A stretch of DNA of 38,043 nucleotides from Opitutia bacterium UBA7876 (GTDB taxonomy: Bacteria > Verrucomicrobiota > Verrucomicrobiia > Opitutales > Seribacteraceae). Positions 24,067 to 33,400 of the stretch are shown piece after piece (the stretch's first letter is position 1; the number at the start of each line of letters is the position of its first letter). The notes under the pieces are model-generated. The model was not told the origin of the DNA. It worked only from the letters and a program-made list of their open reading frames with translations, and did not search any database. A program made the translations under genes and the position numbers. The stretch is taken from assembly GCA_002500665.1 (NCBI GenBank), contig DLRY01000075.1, forward strand, positions 1 through 38,043. Direction: 5' to 3'.

Positions 24067-25467
24067 GTGAACACACGCAGAGACTTCCTTAAGCAATCCC
24101 TTCTCGGAGCAGGTGCCCTGGCGTTCGCGAATGGTTCAGCCTTGGCCAAACAAACAGCCAAGCCGCCCATGCGTTTCATTTTCATGCACCGAGGCAACGG
24201 TCTTTGGCCCCGCGTAATGGTGCCACCCGGCCTGGATGAGAAATCCCTCGAAAAGGAAAAGCGAAAGGAGCCCTTTCAACTCGACCTTGATTCGCACGAC
24301 CTTCCCGGATGGATGGATCCACTCTCCGCTCACAAGGAAAACCTCACCATCCTGCAAGGGCTCTCTGGCAAAATGTGCACGACAGGCCATCATTCCTGGT
24401 GTTCATCGTTGGGTGTCTTCAAAGCCAACGAACGCCCCAGTTCAATCAGGTGGGCCACCGTTGACTTTGAGTTGGCCAAACTCTTTCCTTCTCCCGCCGA
24501 GCATATCGAGCTGGCCTGTTTCCCTCTCGAAGGTGGCAATGCTCGTGGTACGCTGGACGACGTGGCTACCGGTTTTTCGGCCCATGGTCCTCAACAACCC
24601 AATTATGCCTTTGGTTCGCCGCGTGTCGCCATGGAGGAACTCTTCAAGTCCGTTTCAACGGATCAGTCCGCCAAGACTCAATACCAGCTGGACCGAAATG
24701 TGCTTGAGTTCGTAGCCAAGAACGAAGGCGCCGTGGCTGGATCTCTCGGTGGTTTTGAGAAAGCCAAGGTCGGGAATTACGCCGATTCGGTGGAAGCGAT
24801 CCGCGAACGCAACCGCAAAATCGACGCCATGTCCGAAGTCATACGCCGGCACGTACCCAAACTCGACCCGAAATACCTCGACCCCGGCATGACGACCCTG
24901 GATCGTCAGGTTGGGCACACCGAGGTAATGCTTGGGGCGCTCATTTCGGGCCTTACCAACGTCGTGGCCTTCACCGTCGACGAGTTGGGTCACCGCTACA
25001 CTGGGTTGCCCGGGATCGAAGGCGAAAAGGTAAATATGCACGATGTCGGCCACAACAAGATGATCGGCGGCCTCAAGGCGGAGACCATTCGTAAGTTGGC
25101 CCGTACCCATCACATGACCCTCGTCGATCGTATCGTTACCCGTCTCAAGAGCGTGCCGGAAGCCGGCGGAACGATGTTCGACAACACCATGATTTTCTAT
25201 TTTCCCGACGGTGGCGAAACCCATCACTCTCATGGAACCGAGTATCCCTTCGTCGTTTTGGCCGGAGACAATACCCGCGTCGACTTGCGCCGCCAATACG
25301 TTCGCCTGCCCAACTACGGGCAAGCCGGTCACAGTACCCTCGGAAACTTTTACACCACCTTGCTCAATGCCTATGGCAACCCAATCGAGCACTATGGAGC
25401 CCTGGATACCGGCCTGACTAAATTCGGCCACGATCAAACCGGCCCGATCAAACAGTTCCTGGCCTAA
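24067..25467 (+). CDS. DUF1552 family protein, Tat-exported
   Basis: The 466-residue protein begins at GTG 24067 with NTRRDFLKQSLLGAGALAFANGSALA, a twin-arginine signal, so it is probably folded before export. The body matches DUF1552: RFIFMHRGNGLWP, the GLSGKMCTTGHHSWCSSLGVF segment, a TVDELGHRYTGLPG stretch and IFYFPDGGETHHSHGTEYPFVVLAG. The His-rich motifs GHHSW and THHSHG suggest metal ligands; the fold is related to DUF1501/sulfatase-like proteins. It is the regular partner of the DUF1592 cytochrome, from whose stop it is separated by 13 bases. Function is unknown; an oxidoreductase or hydrolase complex is plausible. Confidence 0.93.
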   Translation: MNTRRDFLKQSLLGAGALAFANGSALAKQTAKPPMRFIFMHRGNGLWPRVMVPPGLDEKSLEKEKRKEPFQLDLDSHDLPGWMDPLSAHKENLTILQGLSGKMCTTGHHSWCSSLGVFKANERPSSIRWATVDFELAKLFPSPAEHIELACFPLEGGNARGTLDDVATGFSAHGPQQPNYAFGSPRVAMEELFKSVSTDQSAKTQYQLDRNVLEFVAKNEGAVAGSLGGFEKAKVGNYADSVEAIRERNRKIDAMSEVIRRHVPKLDPKYLDPGMTTLDRQVGHTEVMLGALISGLTNVVAFTVDELGHRYTGLPGIEGEKVNMHDVGHNKMIGGLKAETIRKLARTHHMTLVDRIVTRLKSVPEAGGTMFDNTMIFYFPDGGETHHSHGTEYPFVVLAGDNTRVDLRRQYVRLPNYGQAGHSTLGNFYTTLLNAYGNPIEHYGALDTGLTKFGHDQTGPIKQFLA

Positions 25468-25509
25468 AAGAGCATCGGGCGGGGCAAGAGTGGAGATACT
25501 AATCGTTCC

Positions 25510-26367
25510 ATGAAATTTCTTCTTGTCTTAAGTTTCGCCGCTTTTGGGCTTTGCGTCATGCAGGCTCAAGCCGAGTCGGGCGTTCACCAGGGCCAGTACC
25601 GAAAGAATCTCACTTACAACGGACCCGTCACCGGTGATGAGATCATCTACACCTTGTACCTCCCCCCTGAGCACGCCAAGGAAAAGGGCCCCTACCCGCT
25701 CATCATTTTTCTTCATGGCGCAGGTGGGGGCAATGCCTCCTCCCAGGTCATGCAAAGCTACGAGGCCGCCCGTAAGGCTGGCAAAATAGGAGACTTCGCC
25801 GTCGTCTTTCCGGAAAAATACGGAGGTACGGTGTGGCGGGACGGGGCCAGGGACAAACGACCGGAAACCAACGTCCTCAAGGAACTCCTTCCATATCTCG
25901 AAAAGGAACACGCTCTTACCCGGAATCGTGGCGCACGAACCATCATGGGTTTTTCCATGGGGGCGGCCGGCTCGATCTATTGGGGAGCCAAGCACCTTGA
26001 TCTTTTCTCGACTTCCGTGGCTCTGGACGCGGGAGGTGGGACCAGTTTCAACGATCCCCAGGCCCGCAATTACGTGCCTGAATATGGGAAGAAAACCAAG
26101 GCGATCCAAGAATCCCTCAAGCTGCGTTTGGTACAGGGGGGACTCAACACCAGGAAGTTTCGGGACTCCCTCGACCAGCTGAAGATTTCCTATGACTACT
26201 TTCAATTGCCTAATGATATCGCCGCTTACCCAGCAGGATCCTGTTGCCTGAACAAGAAAGACCCCACCAGGAAATTTCTGCACAACCCGATTTGCATGAC
26301 TGAAAACGCCTGGGGAGTGGCCACCTGGGCTTTCATCGAGAAGAATACGCAAAGAGGGAAGAAGTAG
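25510..26367 (+). CDS. Exported alpha/beta hydrolase (esterase/PHB-depolymerase-like)
   Basis: The 285-residue protein has a signal peptide of about 21 residues (ending in AQA) and an alpha/beta-hydrolase core. The oxyanion strand is IIFLHGAGGGNAS (residues 65-77), and the nucleophile elbow GFSMGAAG has Ser149. The lid and C terminus have CCLNKKDPTRKFLHNP, with His278 or a nearby residue as candidate catalytic His. The arrangement resembles feruloyl/acetyl-xylan esterases and PHB depolymerase-like proteins. It lies 42 bases after the DUF1552 gene and 39 bases before the first tail-fibre-like gene, so it could belong to either group. It is likely to cleave an ester in an extracellular polysaccharide. 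Confidence 0.85.
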   Translation: MKFLLVLSFAAFGLCVMQAQAESGVHQGQYRKNLTYNGPVTGDEIIYTLYLPPEHAKEKGPYPLIIFLHGAGGGNASSQVMQSYEAARKAGKIGDFAVVFPEKYGGTVWRDGARDKRPETNVLKELLPYLEKEHALTRNRGARTIMGFSMGAAGSIYWGAKHLDLFSTSVALDAGGGTSFNDPQARNYVPEYGKKTKAIQESLKLRLVQGGLNTRKFRDSLDQLKISYDYFQLPNDIAAYPAGSCCLNKKDPTRKFLHNPICMTENAWGVATWAFIEKNTQRGKK

Positions 26368-26406
26368 CGACACCAACGAGAAACCCCTGATAAGCGCAAA
26401 ACATTC

Positions 26407-28113
26407 ATGAAACGAATGGTAAGAACAAAGTTGCTGCTTTTATTGGGAATGATGGTGCATCTGGCGGACAACGTGTTCGCACAACCACCGCATGCATATT
26501 ACTCGGACGTTGTGTTGTCGAAGAAGGGTACTCCAGTTCCGGGTGCATCAGTGCTTGTTTATGAAGCAGGGACTAAAATCAAAGGGAAATTATTCAAAGG
26601 TGAAAGCGCAGGCACAACGAAGTTTGCTTCCTTCCTTGACTTGACCTCGGCGACGCACGACGTCTCCTCGACCGGATGGAACCTGTCTGGCCAGCAGACC
26701 TTTGACGACAAGCCAAGAACGCGGTGGTCGTCTGCAGCAGGCGTTTTGCCTCCCTTCGGGCGGCCCTCCAGTAGCCACCAATGGATTTGGGTCGATTGCG
26801 GAGCGGACGTCACGTTGCGATCCGTTTGGGTCGACTTCCAGAATTCCGCCGCAGTTGACTACACGGTACGGTTGCTGACGGAGGCCCAAGCCATGGCCAT
26901 GGGCTTGAAGAAGAACGGCAAGGCAGGTGGCGGTCCGGAAAAATGGAAGACCATTGCGACGGGTAAAGGTCTGCCTGGCGGTGTGAAAAGTCCGAACCGA
27001 AAATTCTACGGAGTCGCTGACAAGTGGGACTTTGTAAACCGGACGGCGGTCATTCCTGACAATGCGAAGGGTACTGCAAAAATCCATGTTTCCAATCCAG
27101 TCGGACGTTACGTCATGGTCGACGTGACGAGGTCGTCTGATACCGCCTATGGAAATGTTTCGATATGGGACGTCACCGTGGAAGCTGAAGCGGGCGCGAC
27201 CGAGGTGCCTCTAAAGAGTGTGGTTTATGCAACGACCACGGACGAATTCATCGAACGACCTAATCCCATAACTACGGATGCGAACGGCAAATTCCGTTTC
27301 TACGTTGCCAATGGAGAATACGATATTCATGTCTCCCACCCCTCTGTCAATTATTCCTCAACCGGTGTCACCCTGATCAATCCCAACGCTCCGCATAGTA
27401 TTCGATCTTCTTCCAATACGCCTCCGCTTACTCTCGTCGAGAGAGGGGAGAAAACGAATGGTGGGAACAACGCATTGTCACTTGGTCGGCCTGGATCCAC
27501 GGATGCTAATAATCCCCCAACGCCATACCGGATCATCGTCAACAAGGGTAAACAGGGTTGGGCGCAGACGTTAAACGCCGATTGGGATGAAACAACCAAC
27601 ACGTGGAAAAAACGGACCATCAAAAATCAATCTTACGTGTTTCGAATCAACGGAGAGGATCATTCCCTCGAGTATGGAAACGACTCTTTTACTACCCTTA
27701 CTTCGCCTGTCATGGAAACCCTGTTCCGGGTGTCCGCGGACGGAGAGATGTCAGCCAAAGCTTTTAACGGGGGGTACGAAGGACTCGCAATCGAAGTGAA
27801 GAATAATACTGGAGGAAATCTAAAGGTTGGGAATGTGGTCGTACTGGATCCTTCCGATCCTTTCGGCGTGATCAAGCCGCGCAAGTTTGCCGATGAGAAT
27901 CCCGCGGTGGTTTACAAAAAGGACGGTTCCCGCGTATTCGTTATGATTTCGGGGAGAATGGCTCCCAGTACGGCAGGGGCCGTAAGCATAGGTGATTTAC
28001 TTGTTACCCAGGGAGCGGGTTCGCTGCAGGCGGTTGCCGCTCCCGCGGGAGTCGATCCCCGGGCAGTCATAGGGACGGTAAGCACCACTTCACGCCTTAC
28101 CATTATACCTTAG
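26407..28113 (+). CDS. Secreted tail-fibre-like protein 1, with discoidin-like insertion
   Basis: The 568-residue protein has a signal peptide (MKRMVRTKLLLLLG... ending VFA). Residues about 30-50 start a small beta module (GTPVPGASVLVYEAGT) of the kind found at the N termini of phage tail fibres. The module is interrupted at about 60-245 by a discoidin-like domain (TRWSSA, WIWVDCG, VGRYVMVDV) and resumes at about 265-310 (NPITTDANGKFRFYVANGEYDIHVSHPS). The C-terminal ~120 residues carry GNVVVLD, VMISGRMAPS and VSIGDLLVTQGAG, a module shared with the next two genes. It begins a tight gene row; the ribosome-binding site of this first gene is weak. A shaft-and-tip type adhesin is inferred; no enzyme motif is seen. 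Confidence 0.75.
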   Translation: MKRMVRTKLLLLLGMMVHLADNVFAQPPHAYYSDVVLSKKGTPVPGASVLVYEAGTKIKGKLFKGESAGTTKFASFLDLTSATHDVSSTGWNLSGQQTFDDKPRTRWSSAAGVLPPFGRPSSSHQWIWVDCGADVTLRSVWVDFQNSAAVDYTVRLLTEAQAMAMGLKKNGKAGGGPEKWKTIATGKGLPGGVKSPNRKFYGVADKWDFVNRTAVIPDNAKGTAKIHVSNPVGRYVMVDVTRSSDTAYGNVSIWDVTVEAEAGATEVPLKSVVYATTTDEFIERPNPITTDANGKFRFYVANGEYDIHVSHPSVNYSSTGVTLINPNAPHSIRSSSNTPPLTLVERGEKTNGGNNALSLGRPGSTDANNPPTPYRIIVNKGKQGWAQTLNADWDETTNTWKKRTIKNQSYVFRINGEDHSLEYGNDSFTTLTSPVMETLFRVSADGEMSAKAFNGGYEGLAIEVKNNTGGNLKVGNVVVLDPSDPFGVIKPRKFADENPAVVYKKDGSRVFVMISGRMAPSTAGAVSIGDLLVTQGAGSLQAVAAPAGVDPRAVIGTVSTTSRLTIIP

Positions 28114-28128
28114 CAGGGAGCATTTTCG

Positions 28129-29325
28129 ATGTTAGACCGTAATAGCAAAAAGTCACTTTCATCAAAGATTGTTCTTTGTGCGATCGCCCTCCTTGTGTGG
28201 ACAGGGAACGCATCTGGCAAAGCGAAGCATTACGGGCAGCTCTTCCTCGATTCCGGAGCCCCGAAATCAGGTGCCCAAGTCCTTGTTTACTCGGGTGCTG
28301 CGTTAGCCACTCTTTACAGTGACTCCGAAGGGCTTGCCCCACTTGCAAATCCCATCACCACTTCCAGCGATGGCGTGTACTGGTTCTATGCGGATAACGG
28401 TCGCTATGCCACGGTGGAGCAAATCGGGGATGAAAAAAGGATGATTAACCCCGAGGTGCATGTCTTGGACCCAAGCGACCCTCACACGCTGACAGCGACC
28501 TCTGAAGAGGTTGCCCTGACCTTAACGCATATTGATTCCGACGAGGTGGAAACCAGCAGTTCGATCGTGCTTCGCCGTGAGGATGGACCGGAAATCGAGA
28601 CTAAGGGCCCTTGGCGCATGCATTACGTAGGCACGGGCAGTAAGCCCGCCCCCCCCCGCAGCTACATGCTTCTGTACAATACGGACCTGCAAAAAGATGC
28701 GGCAGGAAACGAGACATGGGTACCGCGCGATGTCGAAGACGTGTGCATATTATTCAAGACCACGGCTACTGCCGCCGGCGGTTGGGCTGATGGATATCTC
28801 AAATATGCAGTTGCGCCAGCCGGGCCGGCCGGCACTGCTCCTGTTTTCAATAATGCTCTAAGCCATGCTCCGGGCGGTCCCGTTTATACTGCCAGCTCTC
28901 TGTTAAAGGTCGGCGAAGGACTTGATGGGAACACCCGGCACTTTCGATCCCGCCACCGGGGCATCACGTCTCCTTTCGCATTTAGCACCACCTTTGGCGG
29001 ACCCTTCTTACCGGAACCCCAGATATACGGTGAGGTGCGGGTGGTCGACCTTGTTAGCGGAGAGTTCAAACTTGCAACCAGCAAAGGAGAACTTCACCCC
29101 GTGGTTAGAGCCGTCGGCTTTACCTATTACGCCTCGGCAGGCGAAGCCTTTGTTCAGCTTAAAACCGGGGAAGTCGTTAAACCAGGTGACACTTTGATCG
29201 CGTCCGCCCAGGCGGGATGCGCCGAAGTGGACAATACCCAAATGGATATAAATAGAATTATCGGCTGGGCGGTTGAGAACTCCGGCGAGAAGAGAGCTGG
29301 GTTTGTCTTTGCACTCTTGAAATAG
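28129..29325 (+). CDS. Secreted tail-fibre-like protein 2
   Basis: The 398-residue protein has a signal peptide (basic start, then IVLCAIALLVWTGNASG). The N-terminal module reads GAPKSGAQVLVYSGAALATLYSD, then LANPITTSSDGVYWFYADNGRY, the uninterrupted form of the tail-fibre-like beta module. It is followed by HVLDPSDPHTL, which corresponds to segments in the other two proteins. The middle part (about 130-290) is unrelated to known domains by eye. The C-terminal module has VRAVGFTYYASAGEAFVQLKT and VVKPGDTLIASAQAG. AGGGAG precedes the ATG; the gene starts 15 bases after gene 1. A run of nine C at 28649-28657 lies in codons for the APP segment and could slip. Confidence 0.75.
   Translation: MLDRNSKKSLSSKIVLCAIALLVWTGNASGKAKHYGQLFLDSGAPKSGAQVLVYSGAALATLYSDSEGLAPLANPITTSSDGVYWFYADNGRYATVEQIGDEKRMINPEVHVLDPSDPHTLTATSEEVALTLTHIDSDEVETSSSIVLRREDGPEIETKGPWRMHYVGTGSKPAPPRSYMLLYNTDLQKDAAGNETWVPRDVEDVCILFKTTATAAGGWADGYLKYAVAPAGPAGTAPVFNNALSHAPGGPVYTASSLLKVGEGLDGNTRHFRSRHRGITSPFAFSTTFGGPFLPEPQIYGEVRVVDLVSGEFKLATSKGELHPVVRAVGFTYYASAGEAFVQLKTGEVVKPGDTLIASAQAGCAEVDNTQMDINRIIGWAVENSGEKRAGFVFALLK
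28649..28657 (+). repeat. C9 homopolymer inside tail-fibre-like gene 2
   Basis: Nine consecutive C in the coding strand near codons 174-177. A gain or loss of one base would truncate the protein before its C-terminal module. The reading frame is intact in this copy. Confidence 0.8.
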
Positions 29326-29339
29326 GAGGATCTTTAGCG

Positions 29340-30473
29340 ATGAAATCCACTCCCATTTTTTATGTCTGTTTGGTCTTATCCATAATATTCTTCATATTGC
29401 CCGGATATGGGTACGCAATGAAGACGCATCACGGGCGAGTCGCCGACCCTGTGACCGGGGCAGCGGTCGCGAATGCGCAAGTCTTTGTCATGGGTGCCGG
29501 CACCATGGACTTAGCTGACCTATTTGCCGATTCGCAGGGCAAGCAACCTCTTGCGAATCCCGTCACTGCCGACGCAGGCGGACGATATGGCTTCTCTGCT
29601 CCAAACGGAAAATACAGGTTGCGCATCCTTTCCCCTGCAGCAGTTCTTCTTTATGACCACGACGACGTATCGATTTGCGATCCTCGCGAACCACGAACGA
29701 TTCTTGCGGATGCAACTCAACCTGCATTATCTCTTAATACGATGCCAAGCGGCGGAGAGATGAACTTGCCCTTGATGATCGAGAAACTCGACAAGGATGG
29801 GAAACTGGTGGGAGCCAGATGGAGATATCAAACGCATAACACGGAAGTCGGATTTGGTAATTTCTACAACTTCAGGAGAAGAGGAGGCTCTCCTGATTCC
29901 GCTGGCTTGCACCACATAGACTCGGGTTCCGAACCCGTGCTGACATGGGGGACTAACGATGCCGATGACGGGATACTCACCATGCCCGGCCTCTACGTTT
30001 CCGGCGGTGGATTGTGGATCGGAGATGCCCATTTTATATCTTGTAATTTAGGACTACCCGTTCCTCAGAGGGACGACCCTGCCGGTGTCGTGGTCTTTAT
30101 GAATGCACCGGATGGTCTGGTTAAAGGCGATGTTGTCGCCCTGGACACCAGCAACCGGTTGAGCGTCAAGCCTGTCAGCAAGCGCGCAGAGAAATTACCT
30201 TTCGTGGTAGCGAAGGTCGATGACGCAGGTACCTTTGTTATGGTGCGCGGACTCGCCTGGGCCAAAGTCAGCGGACCTGTCGAACCTGGAGACTTGCTAG
30301 TCTCATCCCGTCGCTCACTTCATGTCGAAAAAGACAACCGGAATTCAGACCCCAGTCGCTCCTTGGGCGTTGCCGTAAGTCAACGCGTGGGAGATAAAGT
30401 GCTCGTTCGCATTGCCCGCATCGGGAATAAATCAACGAAGCACGGGTCCAGCCCTGCAAAGCGGGAGGAATAA
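29340..30473 (+). CDS. Secreted tail-fibre-like protein 3
   Basis: The 377-residue protein has a signal peptide (MKSTPIFYVCLVLS... ending GYA). The N-terminal module is TGAAVANAQVFVMGAGTMDLADLFADSQG followed by LANPVTADAGGRYGFSAPNGKYRL, clearly related to gene 2, then SICDPREPRTIL. The C-terminal module is the best example of the shared form: PDGLVKGDVVALDTSN, PFVVAKVDDAGTFVMVRGLAWAKVSG, then VEPGDLLVSS and GVAVSQRVGDKVLVRIAR, ending in a basic tail. GGAGG lies nine bases before the ATG, 14 bases after gene 2. The TAA overlaps the ATG of the esterase gene (TAATG). The fibre-like reading comes from architecture only. Confidence 0.75.
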   Translation: MKSTPIFYVCLVLSIIFFILPGYGYAMKTHHGRVADPVTGAAVANAQVFVMGAGTMDLADLFADSQGKQPLANPVTADAGGRYGFSAPNGKYRLRILSPAAVLLYDHDDVSICDPREPRTILADATQPALSLNTMPSGGEMNLPLMIEKLDKDGKLVGARWRYQTHNTEVGFGNFYNFRRRGGSPDSAGLHHIDSGSEPVLTWGTNDADDGILTMPGLYVSGGGLWIGDAHFISCNLGLPVPQRDDPAGVVVFMNAPDGLVKGDVVALDTSNRLSVKPVSKRAEKLPFVVAKVDDAGTFVMVRGLAWAKVSGPVEPGDLLVSSRRSLHVEKDNRNSDPSRSLGVAVSQRVGDKVLVRIARIGNKSTKHGSSPAKREE

Positions 30474-33400
30474 TGAAAATCAATGCGTCCTTTTACGTAC
30501 CCCGATTGACCCTTGTCCTGATTTTTGCAGGATTGCTTTCTCAGGCGTCGGCCCAGTACGGCGACTGGAAACACTCGGGCTCGAGGTACCTCGTCACGGA
30601 CTCCGCCGGTGCGGACCTGCCGGCCTCGGCGGTCGAGAAAAACTTCCCGTTGCTGGTTCGGCTCAACAAGAACTACTTCGATTTCAGCGAGGCGAAGCCC
30701 CAAGGCGAGGACGTCCGCTTCTCCTCCAAGGGCAAGCCACTGGCCTACCAGGTCGAACGCTGGAATGCAGAGGAAGGCGAGGCCGACATTTGGGTACGGA
30801 TCCCGACCATCAAAGGAAAAGATCAGCAGGCGATCAAGATGCATTGGGGCAATGAAAAAGTTTCCAGCGAGAGCAAAGGCGAGCAAGTGTTCCGGACCAC
30901 TGAGGGGTTTGCCGCGGTCTGGCATTTGGGCGACAACCTTGAAGACTCCACTTCCAACAACCTGGACGGCGTCAACAGACCGGACAAGTCAACCGTCAAT
31001 ACTACGGGCATAATCGGTGACGCTCAGCAGTTCGGGGTAAACCAAATTCTCGTTATTCGCCCGCCCGGGGCGAAGCCGGGTCGTCGGGTGACCTGCATGC
31101 CCTCGGGCAACGCCGACCGTACGATGTCGGCTTGGGTAAAACCCACGAGCTTCGAGGGCCGCAACTGGGCTCAAGCGACGATCGGCGGATGGGGTGAGCC
31201 TGAACGCGGACAGAAGCCGAACATGGGCTTGTCTTATTTCACCATGACCGGCAGAGGGCAGCCCCGCTTTCATCTCTACGGTTTTGACCCAAGGTGCGCC
31301 AGCCTCTTGCCCCGTAACGAATGGCGGCACGTTGCCCTTGCCGTTTCCAGGGACATGGTCCGCTTTTACGTTGATGGCAATCTGCAGCGGACGATTAATA
31401 ACAACGGAGAGGAAGTGAGCAAGCTCGGCACCTTGAGAACGCCGGCGTCGACGCCCGTCGATCTGGGTGATCACGGAAACGGGCGCGGACCTTTCAATGG
31501 CGCTCTCGACGAGGTGCGTTTTGAATCAGTGGCCCGCTCGGCCAACTGGCTGAAGCTGTCATTCGAGAACCAGAAGCCTTTGCAGTCACTGGTCGGACCA
31601 CTGGTTCAGCACGGGGACGAGTTCTCGGTCTCGAAGTCCAACTTGACCATTAAGGAGGGAGCTTCGATCGCCCTTTCGGGCAAAGCGGGAGGGGCTAGAA
31701 AGGTCTACTGGGTTTTGCAGGATGGCGCCAAGGAGGAGATCCTCGCCGTCGACCGCTTCAACCATAGCTTTGACGCAGGGCGGGTAGCCGAAGACAAAAA
31801 GGTCGCGTTGCAATTCAAGGCCCTCTTCGCTTCCGGTGTGAAAACCCGGACCATTCCGGTTACCATCCGGGAGACCGTACCGGATCCCGCGTACACGCTC
31901 AATGCACCCAAAAGATGGAATGGCAGGGATGAACTGGAGATCGTGCCCTTGATCAGCAACCTCAAGGAGATGAAGTCCCAAGGGGCCGATGAACTGAACT
32001 ATTCATGGAAGGTGTCGGGCATGGCCACGATCAGCGAACCCGGCAACGGAAAGCTGGTGTTGAAACGGGCTCAGAAAAGCGGGGACCTAACCGTTGAGCT
32101 CGCCCTCGACAATGGCGGGGCCGTCGTATCACGCTCCGTCCGGGTCGCAGTAGTCGAGTCCAAGCAGGATGCTTGGGTAAACCGCATTCCTTTCGCCGAT
32201 GAGAAACCGGTGGATCATCAGTTCTTCGCTCGCGACGACAAAGGGTTTGGAACGCTTCACTGCAAAGGAACGCTCAAACAAAACGCTGATTCGGTTTTCC
32301 TCAGGCTCTATGGCGGAGACAAGCTGATCGACGCACAGAACCAGAAGATTGGAGCCGACATGAAGTACTCCTTGTCCGCAAGCTTGCAGGCTGGCCTGAC
32401 CGCCTATCGCACGGAGTTCGGCATCAAGAGCGGCGGGGTGGAAACGATTCTGGAAAAGGCCAACGACCTAGTCTGTGGCGACGTCTTCGTCATTCAGGGC
32501 CAGTCCAATGCCGAAGCTTGGACGGACCAACGAGTCGTGCATCCGTACCGGAGTCTCTGGCTGCGCAGCTTCGGTACGCCGAGCACGAACAAGGACCGTG
32601 CCCGGGACGCAGTCTGGGGCAATGCCTTGTCTTTCAACGGCGGCCCAAATCATCATCATTACCAAATTGGCTATTGGGGGGTCGAGCTGGGCAAGACGCT
32701 TATCGAAACCCACAAGATCCCTATCTGCATCATCAATGGGGCCCAGGGCGGAACCCGGATTGACCAGCACCAGCGAAACGAGGCCGACCCGACGGACGTG
32801 ACCACCATATACGGCCGGTTGTTGTGGCGCTTGCAACAAGCGAAACTTACGCACGGAGTCCGCGCCGTGCTCTGGCATCAGGGGGAAAACGATCAGGGAG
32901 AGTCAGGAGCGACCGGCACCTTCGGATGGGTGAATTATCAGGATTACTTCATCCGCATGTCGGCAGCCTGGAAGCAGGACTATCCGAATATCAAACACTA
33001 CTACATTCACCAGATTTGGCCGGGGGCATGCGGCAGCCGGTCGGTCGAGGGCGACCGCTTGCGGGAGCGGCAAAGGCAATTGCCCAAGCAGTTCTCCAAC
33101 ATGAGCGTTCTTTCGACCCTCGGCATCCGGCCGGGTGGTGGTTGCCACTTCCTGGCGGACGGCTATGCGGCGATGGCCGGGCAACTGTTTCCCTTGGTGA
33201 ACCAATACAACTATGGGGTCGAACCGAAGACCTCGATAACGCCACCGAATATCCTGAGCGCCTCCTTCGTCGGCGGCAGGAAAGACGAAATCAAGTTGGT
33301 CTTTGATCAGGAGGTGAAATGGGAGGAAGAAATCATCGAACGGTTTCATCTCGATGACGGCTCGGCTGAGCTGACCGCCGTGGGTGGCTCCGGAAAAACC

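Noticed and set aside
26407..30473. Prophage or tailocin origin of the tail-fibre-like genes
   Set aside because: Each has a signal peptide, and no capsid, baseplate, terminase, lysis or integrase gene is nearby. A phage origin of the modules is possible, but a prophage is not supported.
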